NCBI GenBank assembly: GCA_009777165.1 | Contig: WRML01000157.1 | Coordinates: 1-5,977 of the forward strand | Source of the DNA: Kiritimatiellota bacterium | GTDB lineage: Bacteria; Verrucomicrobiota; Kiritimatiellia; RFP12; UBA1067 | Direction: 5' to 3' | DNA: 5,977 nucleotides | Shown here: positions 1 to 5,810 of the stretch, piece after piece | Position numbering within the stretch: the first letter of the stretch is position 1 | How the letters are laid out: each line of letters opens with the position of its first letter | The notes under the pieces: generated by a model | Told to the model about the DNA's origin: nothing | Seen by the model: the letters and a program-made list of their open reading frames with translations, nothing else | Database searches by the model: none | Position numbers and translations under genes: made by a program

Positions 1-921
1 GGGGCCGGGTTCCCGACCAAGGTCAAGCTCTCCCCCCCCCCGGGCAAAACCATTGACACGCTCATCCTCAACGGCGCCGAGTGCGAGCCGTACCTCACCT
101 CCGACCACCGCATGATGCTCGAACGCACCGACGGTATCCGCCTCGGCGCGGAGATCATCCGCGCCGTCCTCGGCGCGAAGACCGTGCGCGTCGCCATCGA
201 GGACAACAAGCCCGATGCCGTCGCCGCCATGGAGAAGGCGTTCGCGGACATGGGGGGGGATGCCGAGATATTCGTGCTGGAGACCAGCTACCCCCAGGGG
301 GCCGAGCGGCAGCAGATTTTTTCCGTGACCGGGCGCGAGGTCCCGAGGGGGGGCCTGCCCATGGACGTGGGCTGCGTGGTCGAGAACGTCAGCACCGCCT
401 ACGCCGTGTTCGACGCGGTCGTGAACGGTCAGCCCCTCACGCACCGCGTGGTGTCCGTGACGGGCGATGCCGTCGCGACCCCCTCCAATCTGCTCGTGCC
501 CAACGGCACCAGCTACGCCGACCTCCTCGCCGCCTGCGGGGGGCCCAGGGGCAAAATCGCCAAGATTATCTCGGGGGGCCCCATGATGGGGTTTACGGTC
601 AGCAGCCTGAACGTGCCGACGGGCAAGACGACCTCCGGCATCGTGCTGCTGTCCGCCGCGAGCGTCTCGGCCTACACCTCCCAGGCGTGCATCTCCTGCG
701 GCCGCTGCATCGAGGCCTGCCCCATGCGCATCATCCCCTCCGACCTCGCCCAGTTCGTCGAGTCCGGCGACATTGACGGCGCGGCGCGGAGCTGCCTGAT
801 GGACTGCATGGAATGCGGATCCTGCGCCTACGTCTGTCCCGCGCACCGCCCCCTCGTGCATCACTTCAAGCGCGGCAAGGCCGTCGTCGCCGCCAAACGC
901 GCCGCAACTCCTCGCAAATGA
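1..921 (+). CDS. rnfC: RnfC, electron transport complex subunit C (partial, N-terminus outside window)
   Basis: This is the peripheral iron-sulfur subunit of the Rnf complex, which transfers electrons between reduced ferredoxin and NAD+ coupled to Na+ or H+ translocation; RnfC is the NADH-side subunit. The frame is open from base 1 and about 306 residues are visible, so roughly 130 N-terminal residues of a typical ~440-residue RnfC are missing. Visible in order: GAGFPTKVKL and NGAECEPYLT (residues 1-33), the conserved nucleotide/FMN-binding core; YPQGAE and GREVPRGGLPMDVG; an SLBB-like stretch around VVSVTGDAV; GGPMMGF; then two 4Fe-4S motifs, C230/C233/C236/C240-P and C269/C272/C275/C279-P. 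It ends in a basic tail. A C10 tract (32-41) encodes the family-conserved LSPPPG, so the frame is intact there. rnfD does not follow, as it would in the common rnfCDGEAB order; hydF starts 16 nt after the stop. The identification is firm; the state of the upstream rnf genes is unknown. Confidence 0.95.
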   Translation, partial: GAGFPTKVKLSPPPGKTIDTLILNGAECEPYLTSDHRMMLERTDGIRLGAEIIRAVLGAKTVRVAIEDNKPDAVAAMEKAFADMGGDAEIFVLETSYPQGAERQQIFSVTGREVPRGGLPMDVGCVVENVSTAYAVFDAVVNGQPLTHRVVSVTGDAVATPSNLLVPNGTSYADLLAACGGPRGKIAKIISGGPMMGFTVSSLNVPTGKTTSGIVLLSAASVSAYTSQACISCGRCIEACPMRIIPSDLAQFVESGDIDGAARSCLMDCMECGSCAYVCPAHRPLVHHFKRGKAVVAAKRAATPRK

Positions 922-937
922 TCGGGGCGATGTGGAA

Positions 938-2260
938 ATGAACACCACCCCCCAGAGTGAACGTGTCCATATCGCAGTGTTCGGACGGCGTAACGTGGGC
1001 AAGTCGAGCCTCATCAATGCGCTCACCGGGCAGACGGTCTCCATCGTGTCCGATGTCAAAGGCACCACCACCGACCCGGTCCGGAAAGCAATGGAACTGC
1101 TGCCGCTGGGTCCCGTGCTGTTCATTGACACCCCGGGACTCGACGACGAGGGCCCCCTCGGCGACCTGCGAATCCAGCGCACCTACGACATGCTGAACCA
1201 GACCGACATCGCGATCATCGTGCTCGATGGAGGGCGAGTCCCCTCGCAAGCCGCCGGTTCATCATCGCCAGGGGACAGCATCGAGCAGGAACTGCTCTCG
1301 CGCATCCGCGAGAAGCAAATCCCCTTCGTCGTTGTCGTCAATAAGAGTGACCTCGTACAAGAGGCTTCGGCTGTATTCGACTGCACTCGATTGCCTTCGA
1401 CGGCATTCGCACGAATACCCGCGCCACCTTTCCATGCCGTGTCCGCCGTCACGGGCGAAGGCATCGCGGCGCTTAAGATCGCACTCGCGCACATCATGCC
1501 CGACCACATGGACACAAGACTCGTCGGCGACCTGCTTGCGCCCGGCGACACCGTCGTGCTGGTCACGCCGATTGATTCCGCCGCGCCCAAGGGGCGGCTC
1601 ATCCTCCCGCAGCAGCAGGTCCTCCGCGACATCCTCGACGCCCATGCGATCGCAGTCGTCACGCAGCCCTCGGAACTACAGCAGACGCTTGCGAAACTCG
1701 CAACGCCCCTGCGCATGGTCATCACCGACTCACAGGCGTTTGCGGAGGTCGCGGCGGCCACCCCCCCCGACGTGCCACTGACCTCGTTCTCCATTTTGTT
1801 CGCGCGGTACAAAGGCGACCTCGACACGCTGGCGGACGGTACCTCGGCAGTCGCCAACCTGAAGGACGGCGACCGCATCCTGATGGCGGAGGGCTGCACG
1901 CACCACCGCCAGACGGACGACATCGGCACGGTGAAAATCCCGCGCGCGCTTCTGGCGAAGACGGGCAAGGCACTCGCCTTTGAGCACGTCAGCGGCATCC
2001 AGTATCCGAAGGATCTTTCACGCTATGCGCTCATCGTGCAGTGCGGGGCGTGCATGCTCAACCGCCGCGAGACGCTCTCCCGCATCCGCCAGGCGAAAGA
2101 CGCGCACATCCCAATCACCAACTACGGCATCCTGCTCGCGCACCTTCAGGGCATCCTGCCGCGTTGCCTGAATATCTCACACAAAGGCACAAAGGACACA
2201 AAGGATAATATGGCCTTCGTGTCCGTTGTGCCTTCGTGTGAGAAAAAAGAAAAGGAATAG
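938..2260 (+). CDS. hydF: HydF, [FeFe]-hydrogenase H-cluster maturation GTPase
   Basis: HydF is the scaffold GTPase on which HydE and HydG products assemble the 2Fe precursor of the [FeFe]-hydrogenase H-cluster. Numbering from ATG 938: GTPase domain with P-loop GRRNVGKSS (16-24), DVKGTTTDPV (switch I), DTPG (64-67) and NKSD (135-138); a dimerisation region; then a C-terminal cluster-binding domain with C320-T-H322, and C369-GA-C372 within CGACMLNRRE, followed by PITNYGILLAH. The family motif is CxHx(~46-53)HCxxC; here the histidine before the CxxC is Q368. The ORF also opens at GTG 932; I prefer ATG 938 because MNTTPxxERxHIAVFGRRN fits the family start, but the weak GGGG at 924-927 does not decide. 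Residues ~413-440 (HKGTKDTKD onward) are encoded by an inverted repeat and are probably not native; without them the length (~412) matches known HydF proteins (~400). The cognate hydrogenase, HydE and HydG are not in the window. Confidence 0.96.
   Translation: MNTTPQSERVHIAVFGRRNVGKSSLINALTGQTVSIVSDVKGTTTDPVRKAMELLPLGPVLFIDTPGLDDEGPLGDLRIQRTYDMLNQTDIAIIVLDGGRVPSQAAGSSSPGDSIEQELLSRIREKQIPFVVVVNKSDLVQEASAVFDCTRLPSTAFARIPAPPFHAVSAVTGEGIAALKIALAHIMPDHMDTRLVGDLLAPGDTVVLVTPIDSAAPKGRLILPQQQVLRDILDAHAIAVVTQPSELQQTLAKLATPLRMVITDSQAFAEVAAATPPDVPLTSFSILFARYKGDLDTLADGTSAVANLKDGDRILMAEGCTHHRQTDDIGTVKIPRALLAKTGKALAFEHVSGIQYPKDLSRYALIVQCGACMLNRRETLSRIRQAKDAHIPITNYGILLAHLQGILPRCLNISHKGTKDTKDNMAFVSVVPSCEKKEKE
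2175..2243. repeat. Imperfect inverted repeat (30-nt arms, 9-nt loop) inside the hydF 3' end
   Basis: The left arm 2175-2204 and the right arm 2214-2243 are reverse complements at 27 of 30 positions, around a 9-nt loop (ATAATATGG). The left arm is itself built of three near-tandem CACAAAGG units. Two of the three mismatches are A/C on the + strand and would become U-G wobbles in minus-strand RNA, so the hairpin folds better when transcribed leftward. No T-run follows on either strand, so it is not a classical terminator. Translated on the + strand it reads HKGTKDTKD..., a peptide I recall from repeat-derived tails of predicted proteins in Verrucomicrobiota and Planctomycetes. It is best read as a dispersed palindromic (MITE- or REP-like) element that landed at the hydF stop. 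No target-site duplication is obvious. Confidence 0.85.
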
Positions 2261-2263
2261 GCT

Positions 2264-2545
2264 GTGCGTTTTTCGATTTACGAGGCGATCATGTTAATCT
2301 GTTTCGGCGCAGCGTGGCCGTTCTCGATCGCGAAGGCGTGGCGGTCGCGATCGAGCAACGGCAAGAGCGTGCTGTTCCTGTTGATCATCTGGACGGGCTA
2401 CATCGCAGGTATTCTCAACAAGGTCACGAGCGACCTCTGCCGCGACCCCGTGCTGATCCTCTACGCCCTCAACACGTTGATGGTCAGTGCCGACATCGCA
2501 CTCTTTTTCCGGAACCGCAGATTGGAAAACAAGCATGACCACTGA
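2264..2545 (+). CDS. Small conserved membrane protein, three predicted helices (PQ-loop/SemiSWEET-like)
   Basis: A 93-residue protein starting at GTG 2264, 3 nt after the hydF stop, with AAAGGA (2251-2256) as a plausible ribosome binding site. Three hydrophobic segments are visible at about residues 7-24, 36-54 and 62-82, with basic stretches between the first two (KAWRSRSSNGK) and at the C-terminus (RNRR). The WPFSIAKAWRSRSSNGKS stretch after helix 1, the GYIAGI helix and the LNTLMVSADIALFFRNRRL ending match a small family of uncharacterised bacterial membrane proteins that I recognise from memory. The W-P-x-S-I..S-x-GKS pattern and three-helix size resemble PQ-loop/SemiSWEET half-transporters, which would act as dimers, but the substrate is unknown and the link is inference. 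Its ribosome binding site lies in the A-rich stretch just after the hydF inverted repeat, so that repeat could affect its translation. The gene is real with good confidence; its function is not established. Confidence 0.8.
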   Translation: MRFSIYEAIMLICFGAAWPFSIAKAWRSRSSNGKSVLFLLIIWTGYIAGILNKVTSDLCRDPVLILYALNTLMVSADIALFFRNRRLENKHDH

Positions 2546-2555
2546 AAAACCGTGA

Positions 2556-2584
2556 TTGCCTTTCCGGGCATATTCCCGTATGAT
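2556..2584 (+). promoter_or_regulatory. Sigma70-type promoter for rsmB
   Basis: A -35 box TTGCCT (2556-2561) and a -10 box TATGAT (2579-2584) are separated by exactly 17 nt. The predicted start of transcription is near 2591, only about 3 nt before the rsmB ATG at 2594, so the mRNA would be leaderless or nearly so. That agrees with the absence of any Shine-Dalgarno sequence. The spacer holds a short dyad, CGGG-6-CCCG (2565-2578), which could be incidental. The boxes lie in the 48-nt gap between the small membrane gene and rsmB. Confidence 0.6.
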
Positions 2585-2593
2585 TTTCCCCCT

Positions 2594-3793
2594 ATGAATT
2601 CAAGACGCGAAGCGATTTTCATCCTGACCCGCTGGCTAGACTCGGGTGAGTTCCCGGACCGCATGATCCCGGACGGCGACAACCATGCCTTCATCACCGA
2701 TCTGGTCTATACCACCATCCGCCGCCGCCGCACGCTCGAATGGGTGCTTGGTGAGCTTGTCGCGAAGATGCCCCAAGGCGAGACCGGGGCCGCCCTACTG
2801 GCCGGTGCCGCACAGATCCTGTTCATGCCCAGCGTCGTTGAGTACGCGGCGGTCAACGAGACCGTCGCCGCCGCGAAGCTCGCGTCCAAGCAGACCGCCG
2901 GGCTCGTCAACGCCGTCCTGCGCAACCTCATCCGCCAGCGCGACCAACTGCTCGGGCGGCTCGCCAAGCAACCGCTCGGCATCCGCACGTCGCACCCCGA
3001 CTCCCTCATCACCCGCTGGCTCAACCGCTTCGGCGAGGACGAGGCCGCCGCGCTCTGCGACTGGAACAACCAGCCCGCCGAGACTTTTCTGGCATGGGCC
3101 CCCGGTGCGGAAGAACCCTTCACCCCCCTCCCGCGCGCCACCCGCGTCGAGTCGTTCCCTGAATACAAGGACGGAAAATTCATCGTGCAGGACCCCTCGA
3201 CCGCCGCCGCCGTCAGCCTGATGGATCTCCGGCCTGGGCTGAACGTCCTCGATGCCTGTGCCGCGCCCGGGGGTAAGACCATTCAGCTCGCGTGGCGCAT
3301 GAACACGCCGGAGACCGGGGGCAGGCTCGTCGCGCTCGACCTGTACGAAGATCGCCTCGTGACGCTCCGTGAGAACCTTGCCCGCACACGGCACAGCGAT
3401 GTCATCGTCGCGCAGGGTAACCTCATTGACGACGCGGACGCGCTTCGCACCACGCACGGCCTCTTCGACCGCATCCTGCTCGATGCCCCCTGTTCCAACA
3501 CGGGGGTACTGCGCCGCCGTCCCGATGCGCGTTGGCGTTGGACGACCAAGCGCATGAAGAAACTCTGCGAGACGCAGGCGAAACTGCTTGAATCCGCGCT
3601 GACGCTGCTTGCGCCGGGCGGGCGGATCGTTTACTCCACGTGCAGCCTAGAGGCGGAGGAGAACCGCAAACAAATCACCCTGTTCCGCAAGGCCCACCCG
3701 GACATCATCTGCACCGGCGTCGAGGAGCGCATCCCGACCCGCTCCCAGACCGACGGCGTTTTCGCATGTGCGCTCGAACGCGGACAAGGATAA
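2594..3793 (+). CDS. rsmB: RsmB, 16S rRNA (cytosine-C5) methyltransferase
   Basis: This enzyme uses S-adenosylmethionine to methylate a cytosine of 16S rRNA (C967 in E. coli) and acts in the cytoplasm during ribosome assembly. The 399-residue product has an N-terminal NusB-like RNA-binding domain (about residues 1-135, including VEYAAVNETVAAAK and GLVNAVLRNL), then a Rossmann methyltransferase domain: motif I DACAAPGGK (220-228) for SAM, ALDLYEDRL, motif IV DAPCS (297-301), and motif VI YSTCSLEAEEN with the likely nucleophile C350 (C300 would assist release). The ending DGVFACALER is typical. The frame opens at GTG 2552, but I chose ATG 2594: MNSRREAIFILTRWL is where homology starts, the extra 14 residues look non-native, and the promoter -10 box lies between the two starts. 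It is somewhat shorter than E. coli RsmB (429), within the normal range. The DUF2007 gene follows 20 nt downstream, probably on the same transcript. Confidence 0.94.
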   Translation: MNSRREAIFILTRWLDSGEFPDRMIPDGDNHAFITDLVYTTIRRRRTLEWVLGELVAKMPQGETGAALLAGAAQILFMPSVVEYAAVNETVAAAKLASKQTAGLVNAVLRNLIRQRDQLLGRLAKQPLGIRTSHPDSLITRWLNRFGEDEAAALCDWNNQPAETFLAWAPGAEEPFTPLPRATRVESFPEYKDGKFIVQDPSTAAAVSLMDLRPGLNVLDACAAPGGKTIQLAWRMNTPETGGRLVALDLYEDRLVTLRENLARTRHSDVIVAQGNLIDDADALRTTHGLFDRILLDAPCSNTGVLRRRPDARWRWTTKRMKKLCETQAKLLESALTLLAPGGRIVYSTCSLEAEENRKQITLFRKAHPDIICTGVEERIPTRSQTDGVFACALERGQG

Positions 3794-3800
3794 AAGGATC

Positions 3801-3813
3801 GGAGGCCCCCCCC
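3801..3813 (+). promoter_or_regulatory. Ribosome binding site GGAGG with an all-C spacer
   Basis: A strong Shine-Dalgarno GGAGG (3801-3805) is followed directly by eight C residues (3806-3813) and then ATG 3814. It fixes the start of the DUF2007 gene well inside the longer open frame that begins at 3640. The whole spacer is a slippage-prone homopolymer, so its length could vary between cells. Confidence 0.8.
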
Positions 3814-4056
3814 ATGAAAACCGTTGCACGCGTCACGTGGCTCCTCGAAGCAGACATGATCTGTACGCATCTGGAGGCGCATGGCATTCCTTGTTTTGTG
3901 CCTGAGTTGTACACGTCTTTGGTACAACCGTTGCTCGCGAATGCGATGGGTGGCATTGACATCCGAGTGAAAGAGGAAGACTATGAACGCGCAAAGGACA
4001 TCCTTGCAGAACAATCAAAACCGTCTGCGTCCGTGGTGGAAACGAGTCGCGATTGA
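3814..4056 (+). CDS. Small DUF2007-type protein
   Basis: An 80-residue cytoplasmic protein with no membrane segment. The pattern VARVTWLLEADMICTHLEAHGIPCFVP (first ~30 residues), then a variable loop, then GGIDIRVKEEDYERAKDIL (about residues 48-66), fits the DUF2007 fold ('putative signal transducing protein'): a beta strand, a helix that selects among sites, and a second beta-alpha unit ending in V..ED.E.A..IL. Its biochemical role is unknown; members are often small stand-alone domains. The start is set by GGAGG at 3801-3805; the in-frame upstream extension to 3640 lies inside rsmB and is spurious. The last ~24 codons overlap the next gene in another frame, after the predicted fold has ended, so the C-terminal tail (about EQSKPSASVVETSRD) is probably unconstrained. 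Fold assignment is from recognised pattern, not a search. Confidence 0.8.
   Translation: MKTVARVTWLLEADMICTHLEAHGIPCFVPELYTSLVQPLLANAMGGIDIRVKEEDYERAKDILAEQSKPSASVVETSRD
3973..3977 (+). promoter_or_regulatory. Internal ribosome binding site GAGGA deciding the hydrolase start
   Basis: GAGGA sits 5 nt upstream of ATG 3983, inside the DUF2007 coding region. It supports the long overlap as real, because the next in-frame candidates (TTG 4004; GTG about 31 codons in) lack comparable sites and the GTG would cut into the membrane segment. Confidence 0.65.
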
Positions 4057-4834
4057 TGCCCTAATCATTTGTGTGGCGCAATATGGGGTTGTCTGCGTGT
4101 TCGTGTTGCTCAAGGTCAATGATGCGATGTTCCATCCATTTGAGCCTGACTACTCATGGGAGATGCCGAACATCGTGAACATCGGCGACGCGGAGGCCCC
4201 CATCTCCGCGATATGGCTGCCGAATGCTGAGACCAACAAGGTGTTCCTCTATTCTTACGGGAATGCGGAGAACATCGGGGACTTGGCGAGCGTCTTTGAG
4301 GCGTTCGCGAAAGCCGGTCTTTCCGTCCTCGCCTACGACTACCCGGGGTACGGGTTGAGCGCGGGCAAGCCCACAGAGAAAGGCGCGTATGCCTCCGCCG
4401 AGGCGGCTTACCGTTTCCTGACCGAGCGCTGCGGTATCACGCCGTCCGCCATCATCGTCCTCGGACGGTCACTCGGGAGTGGGGCCGCGTGTTATCTGGC
4501 GGAGAAGTTCCCCGTGGGGGGGCTTGTCATCGAATCGGGCTTCACGAGCGCACCGCGCGTGGTGACGCGCATCCGCATCCTGCCGTTCGACCCATTCCCG
4601 AACATCCGGCGTATCGGCAATATTCCATGCCCGAAACTGTTTATCCATGGGACGGAGGACGACACCATCGCGTTCTCGCATGGTAAGGCGATGTTCGCCG
4701 CAGCACGGGAACCCAAGGAACACCTCTGGGTGGACGGCGCGGGGCACGATGACCTCACGGTGGTGTTAGGCAACGAGAAGTATGTTGCCGTGTTGAACGC
4801 GTTTGCGAATCGGATACAAAAGGAGTTGAAATGA
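3983..4834 (+). CDS. Membrane-anchored alpha/beta hydrolase (Bem46/ABHD17-like)
   Basis: A 283-residue serine hydrolase with an N-terminal membrane anchor: a basic start (RLRPWWKR) and a hydrophobic segment at about 22-44. By the positive-inside rule the catalytic domain would face the periplasm. The core has SYGNAENIGD (oxyanion region, with Y92 where relatives usually have the His of HGN), DYPGYGLSAGKPTEKG, the nucleophile elbow GRSLGSG with S163, acid D226 in HGTEDDTIAF and base H255 in GAGHDDL, a complete triad. This pattern fits Bem46/ABHD17-type hydrolases; the substrate (ester, thioester or amide) cannot be told. ATG 3983 with GAGGA before it gives a 74-nt overlap with the DUF2007 gene, and its stop overlaps the next start as ATGA (4831-4834), so translation of the three genes is likely coupled. 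The next gene is also an alpha/beta hydrolase, but of a different family. Confidence 0.88.
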   Translation: MNAQRTSLQNNQNRLRPWWKRVAIDALIICVAQYGVVCVFVLLKVNDAMFHPFEPDYSWEMPNIVNIGDAEAPISAIWLPNAETNKVFLYSYGNAENIGDLASVFEAFAKAGLSVLAYDYPGYGLSAGKPTEKGAYASAEAAYRFLTERCGITPSAIIVLGRSLGSGAACYLAEKFPVGGLVIESGFTSAPRVVTRIRILPFDPFPNIRRIGNIPCPKLFIHGTEDDTIAFSHGKAMFAAAREPKEHLWVDGAGHDDLTVVLGNEKYVAVLNAFANRIQKELK

Positions 4835-5658
4835 GAAAGATGCGTATGAGATTGGGTTCAGTCATACCGTTATGCCGCCTCGCCGCCATGTCCCTCTGCC
4901 TCGCAGCCGCGTGCGTGGCGGCAGACCTCACCCCCCGCGAGTGGACCGTCAATGGTGTGAAACGCGAGGCGCTCGTTTACGCGCCCAACACCGCAAAGAC
5001 AACCGCCGCACCTATCGTGTTTATGTGGCACGGACACGGCGGCACGATGCGGCACTCGGCGTGGGCGTTCCCCATCCATGCCAAATGGAAAGAGGCGATT
5101 GTGGTTCACCCGCAAGGGCTCCCGACCCCCTCCCCGCTGGTTGACCCAGAGGGGAAGCGTCCCGGCTGGCAACAGAAGAGGGGCGAGCAGGACGACCGCG
5201 ACCTCCGCTTCTTCGACACGATGCTCGCCTCACTGAAAACGGAGTACAAGGTTGACGACAAAAATATCTTCTGTACGGGCTACTCCAATGGTGGCATGAT
5301 GACGTTCCTGCTGTGGTCCGAGCGCCCCGGGACGTTCCGCGCGTTTGCACCGTGCGCGTGTGTCGCGCTCCCTGGTGTGCCGCTGACCGTCCCCAAGCCC
5401 GCGTTCTTCCTGATGGGGGAGAAGGACGAGCTGGTCAAGCCCGAGTGGATGCGGATGTCAGTCAGCCGCCTGAAGACGCTGAACCGATGTGGGGAGGGGG
5501 AGGGCAAACCTTGGGGAACCCCCAGGGCGACGCTTTTCCCATCCTCCGCCAATGCGCCGCTGGTGGTACTGACGCACCCGGGGGGGCATACAATCCCACC
5601 CGGCGGCAAGACGGAAGAAATCGTCCGTTTTTTCAAGGAATCCATAGGACGTCCGTAA
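4831..5658 (+). CDS. Secreted esterase, CE1 / PHB-depolymerase-like (LpqC family)
   Basis: A 275-residue exported alpha/beta hydrolase. It has a signal peptide: basic MRKMRMR, hydrophobic core to about residue 27, and probable signal peptidase I cleavage after VAA (29-31) before DLTPREW. The catalytic domain shows HGHGG (67-71, oxyanion hole), the nucleophile elbow GYSNGGMM with S152, acid D199 in GEKDELV, and base H253 in GGHTIPPGG. This set is typical of the PHB depolymerase / feruloyl and acetyl xylan esterase group (CE1, COG3509). A role in removing acyl or phenolic esters from plant polysaccharide is plausible for a gut or sediment anaerobe, but the substrate is inferred only. AGGAG (4821-4825) is 5 nt before ATG 4831, which overlaps the previous stop by 4 nt. 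LAAAC (24-28) is a weak lipobox, so a lipoprotein is less likely. Moderately long G runs (G7 at 5580-5586) occur near the catalytic His. Confidence 0.88.
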   Translation: MRKMRMRLGSVIPLCRLAAMSLCLAAACVAADLTPREWTVNGVKREALVYAPNTAKTTAAPIVFMWHGHGGTMRHSAWAFPIHAKWKEAIVVHPQGLPTPSPLVDPEGKRPGWQQKRGEQDDRDLRFFDTMLASLKTEYKVDDKNIFCTGYSNGGMMTFLLWSERPGTFRAFAPCACVALPGVPLTVPKPAFFLMGEKDELVKPEWMRMSVSRLKTLNRCGEGEGKPWGTPRATLFPSSANAPLVVLTHPGGHTIPPGGKTEEIVRFFKESIGRP

Positions 5659-5760
5659 GCGGTCTCTAGCATCAAGAGCATTTTAAGAAATCTCGTGTCC
5701 GTTCCCTACCAAAGGCTGAACCCCCTCGCGCCTGTGTCGAGAAGGCGCAACCTCTGGAGT

Positions 5761-5782
5761 GCGGCGGCTCGCCGCCGCTTTT
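5761..5782 (+). terminator. Probable rho-independent terminator / GC-palindromic repeat
   Basis: A perfect 7-bp stem GCGGCGG (5761-5767) / CCGCCGC (5772-5778) with loop CTCG is followed by TTTT (5779-5782). It lies about 100 nt after the esterase stop, so it probably ends the rsmB-to-esterase transcript. The surrounding string (CTCTGGAGTGCGGCGG...) is, as I recall, a repeated intergenic motif in Verrucomicrobiota-type genomes, so it may be a dispersed repeat that also terminates. The distance from the stop is longer than usual. Confidence 0.6.
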
Positions 5783-5798
5783 CGTCGTGGGGACTCGC

Positions 5799-5810
5799 CC
5801 CCGCGCGGGG
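5799..5810. repeat. 12-bp perfect GC palindrome
   Basis: CCCCGCGCGGGG is a perfect palindrome just downstream of the terminator hairpin. An alternative hairpin, GGGG (5789-5792) with CCCC (5798-5801) and loop ACTCG, competes with it. Its role is unknown; it may be part of the same GC-rich intergenic repeat as the 5761-5782 hairpin. Confidence 0.4.

Noticed and set aside
81..776. 231-codon + strand frame inside rnfC
   Set aside because: Arg/Gly/His-rich out-of-frame reading of RnfC; no recognisable domain.
1183..1998. 271-codon open frame on the minus strand inside hydF
   Set aside because: It lies wholly antisense to a certain HydF, its translation is Ser/Arg/Thr-rich low-complexity without motifs, as expected for a GC-rich shadow frame.
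2175..2243. hydF inverted repeat as a rho-independent terminator
   Set aside because: No T-run follows on either strand, the loop and stem are long and A-rich tracts follow; the frame also continues through it.
2552..2593. GTG 2552 as the start of rsmB
   Set aside because: The added residues do not look like RsmB, no Shine-Dalgarno precedes it, and the start would lie upstream of the predicted promoter -10 box.
2795..3457. Minus-strand open frames inside rsmB (also 2707-3282)
   Set aside because: Antisense to conserved RsmB motifs, with shadow-type composition.
3640..3813. Upstream extension of the DUF2007 frame to 3640
   Set aside because: It lies within rsmB motif VI and its C-terminus; the strong GGAGG before ATG 3814 and the domain start support the short form.
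4900..4917. Lipobox in the esterase signal peptide (LAAAC)
   Set aside because: The -3 position is Ala rather than Leu and a normal signal peptidase I site follows at once; a lipoprotein is possible but not favoured.
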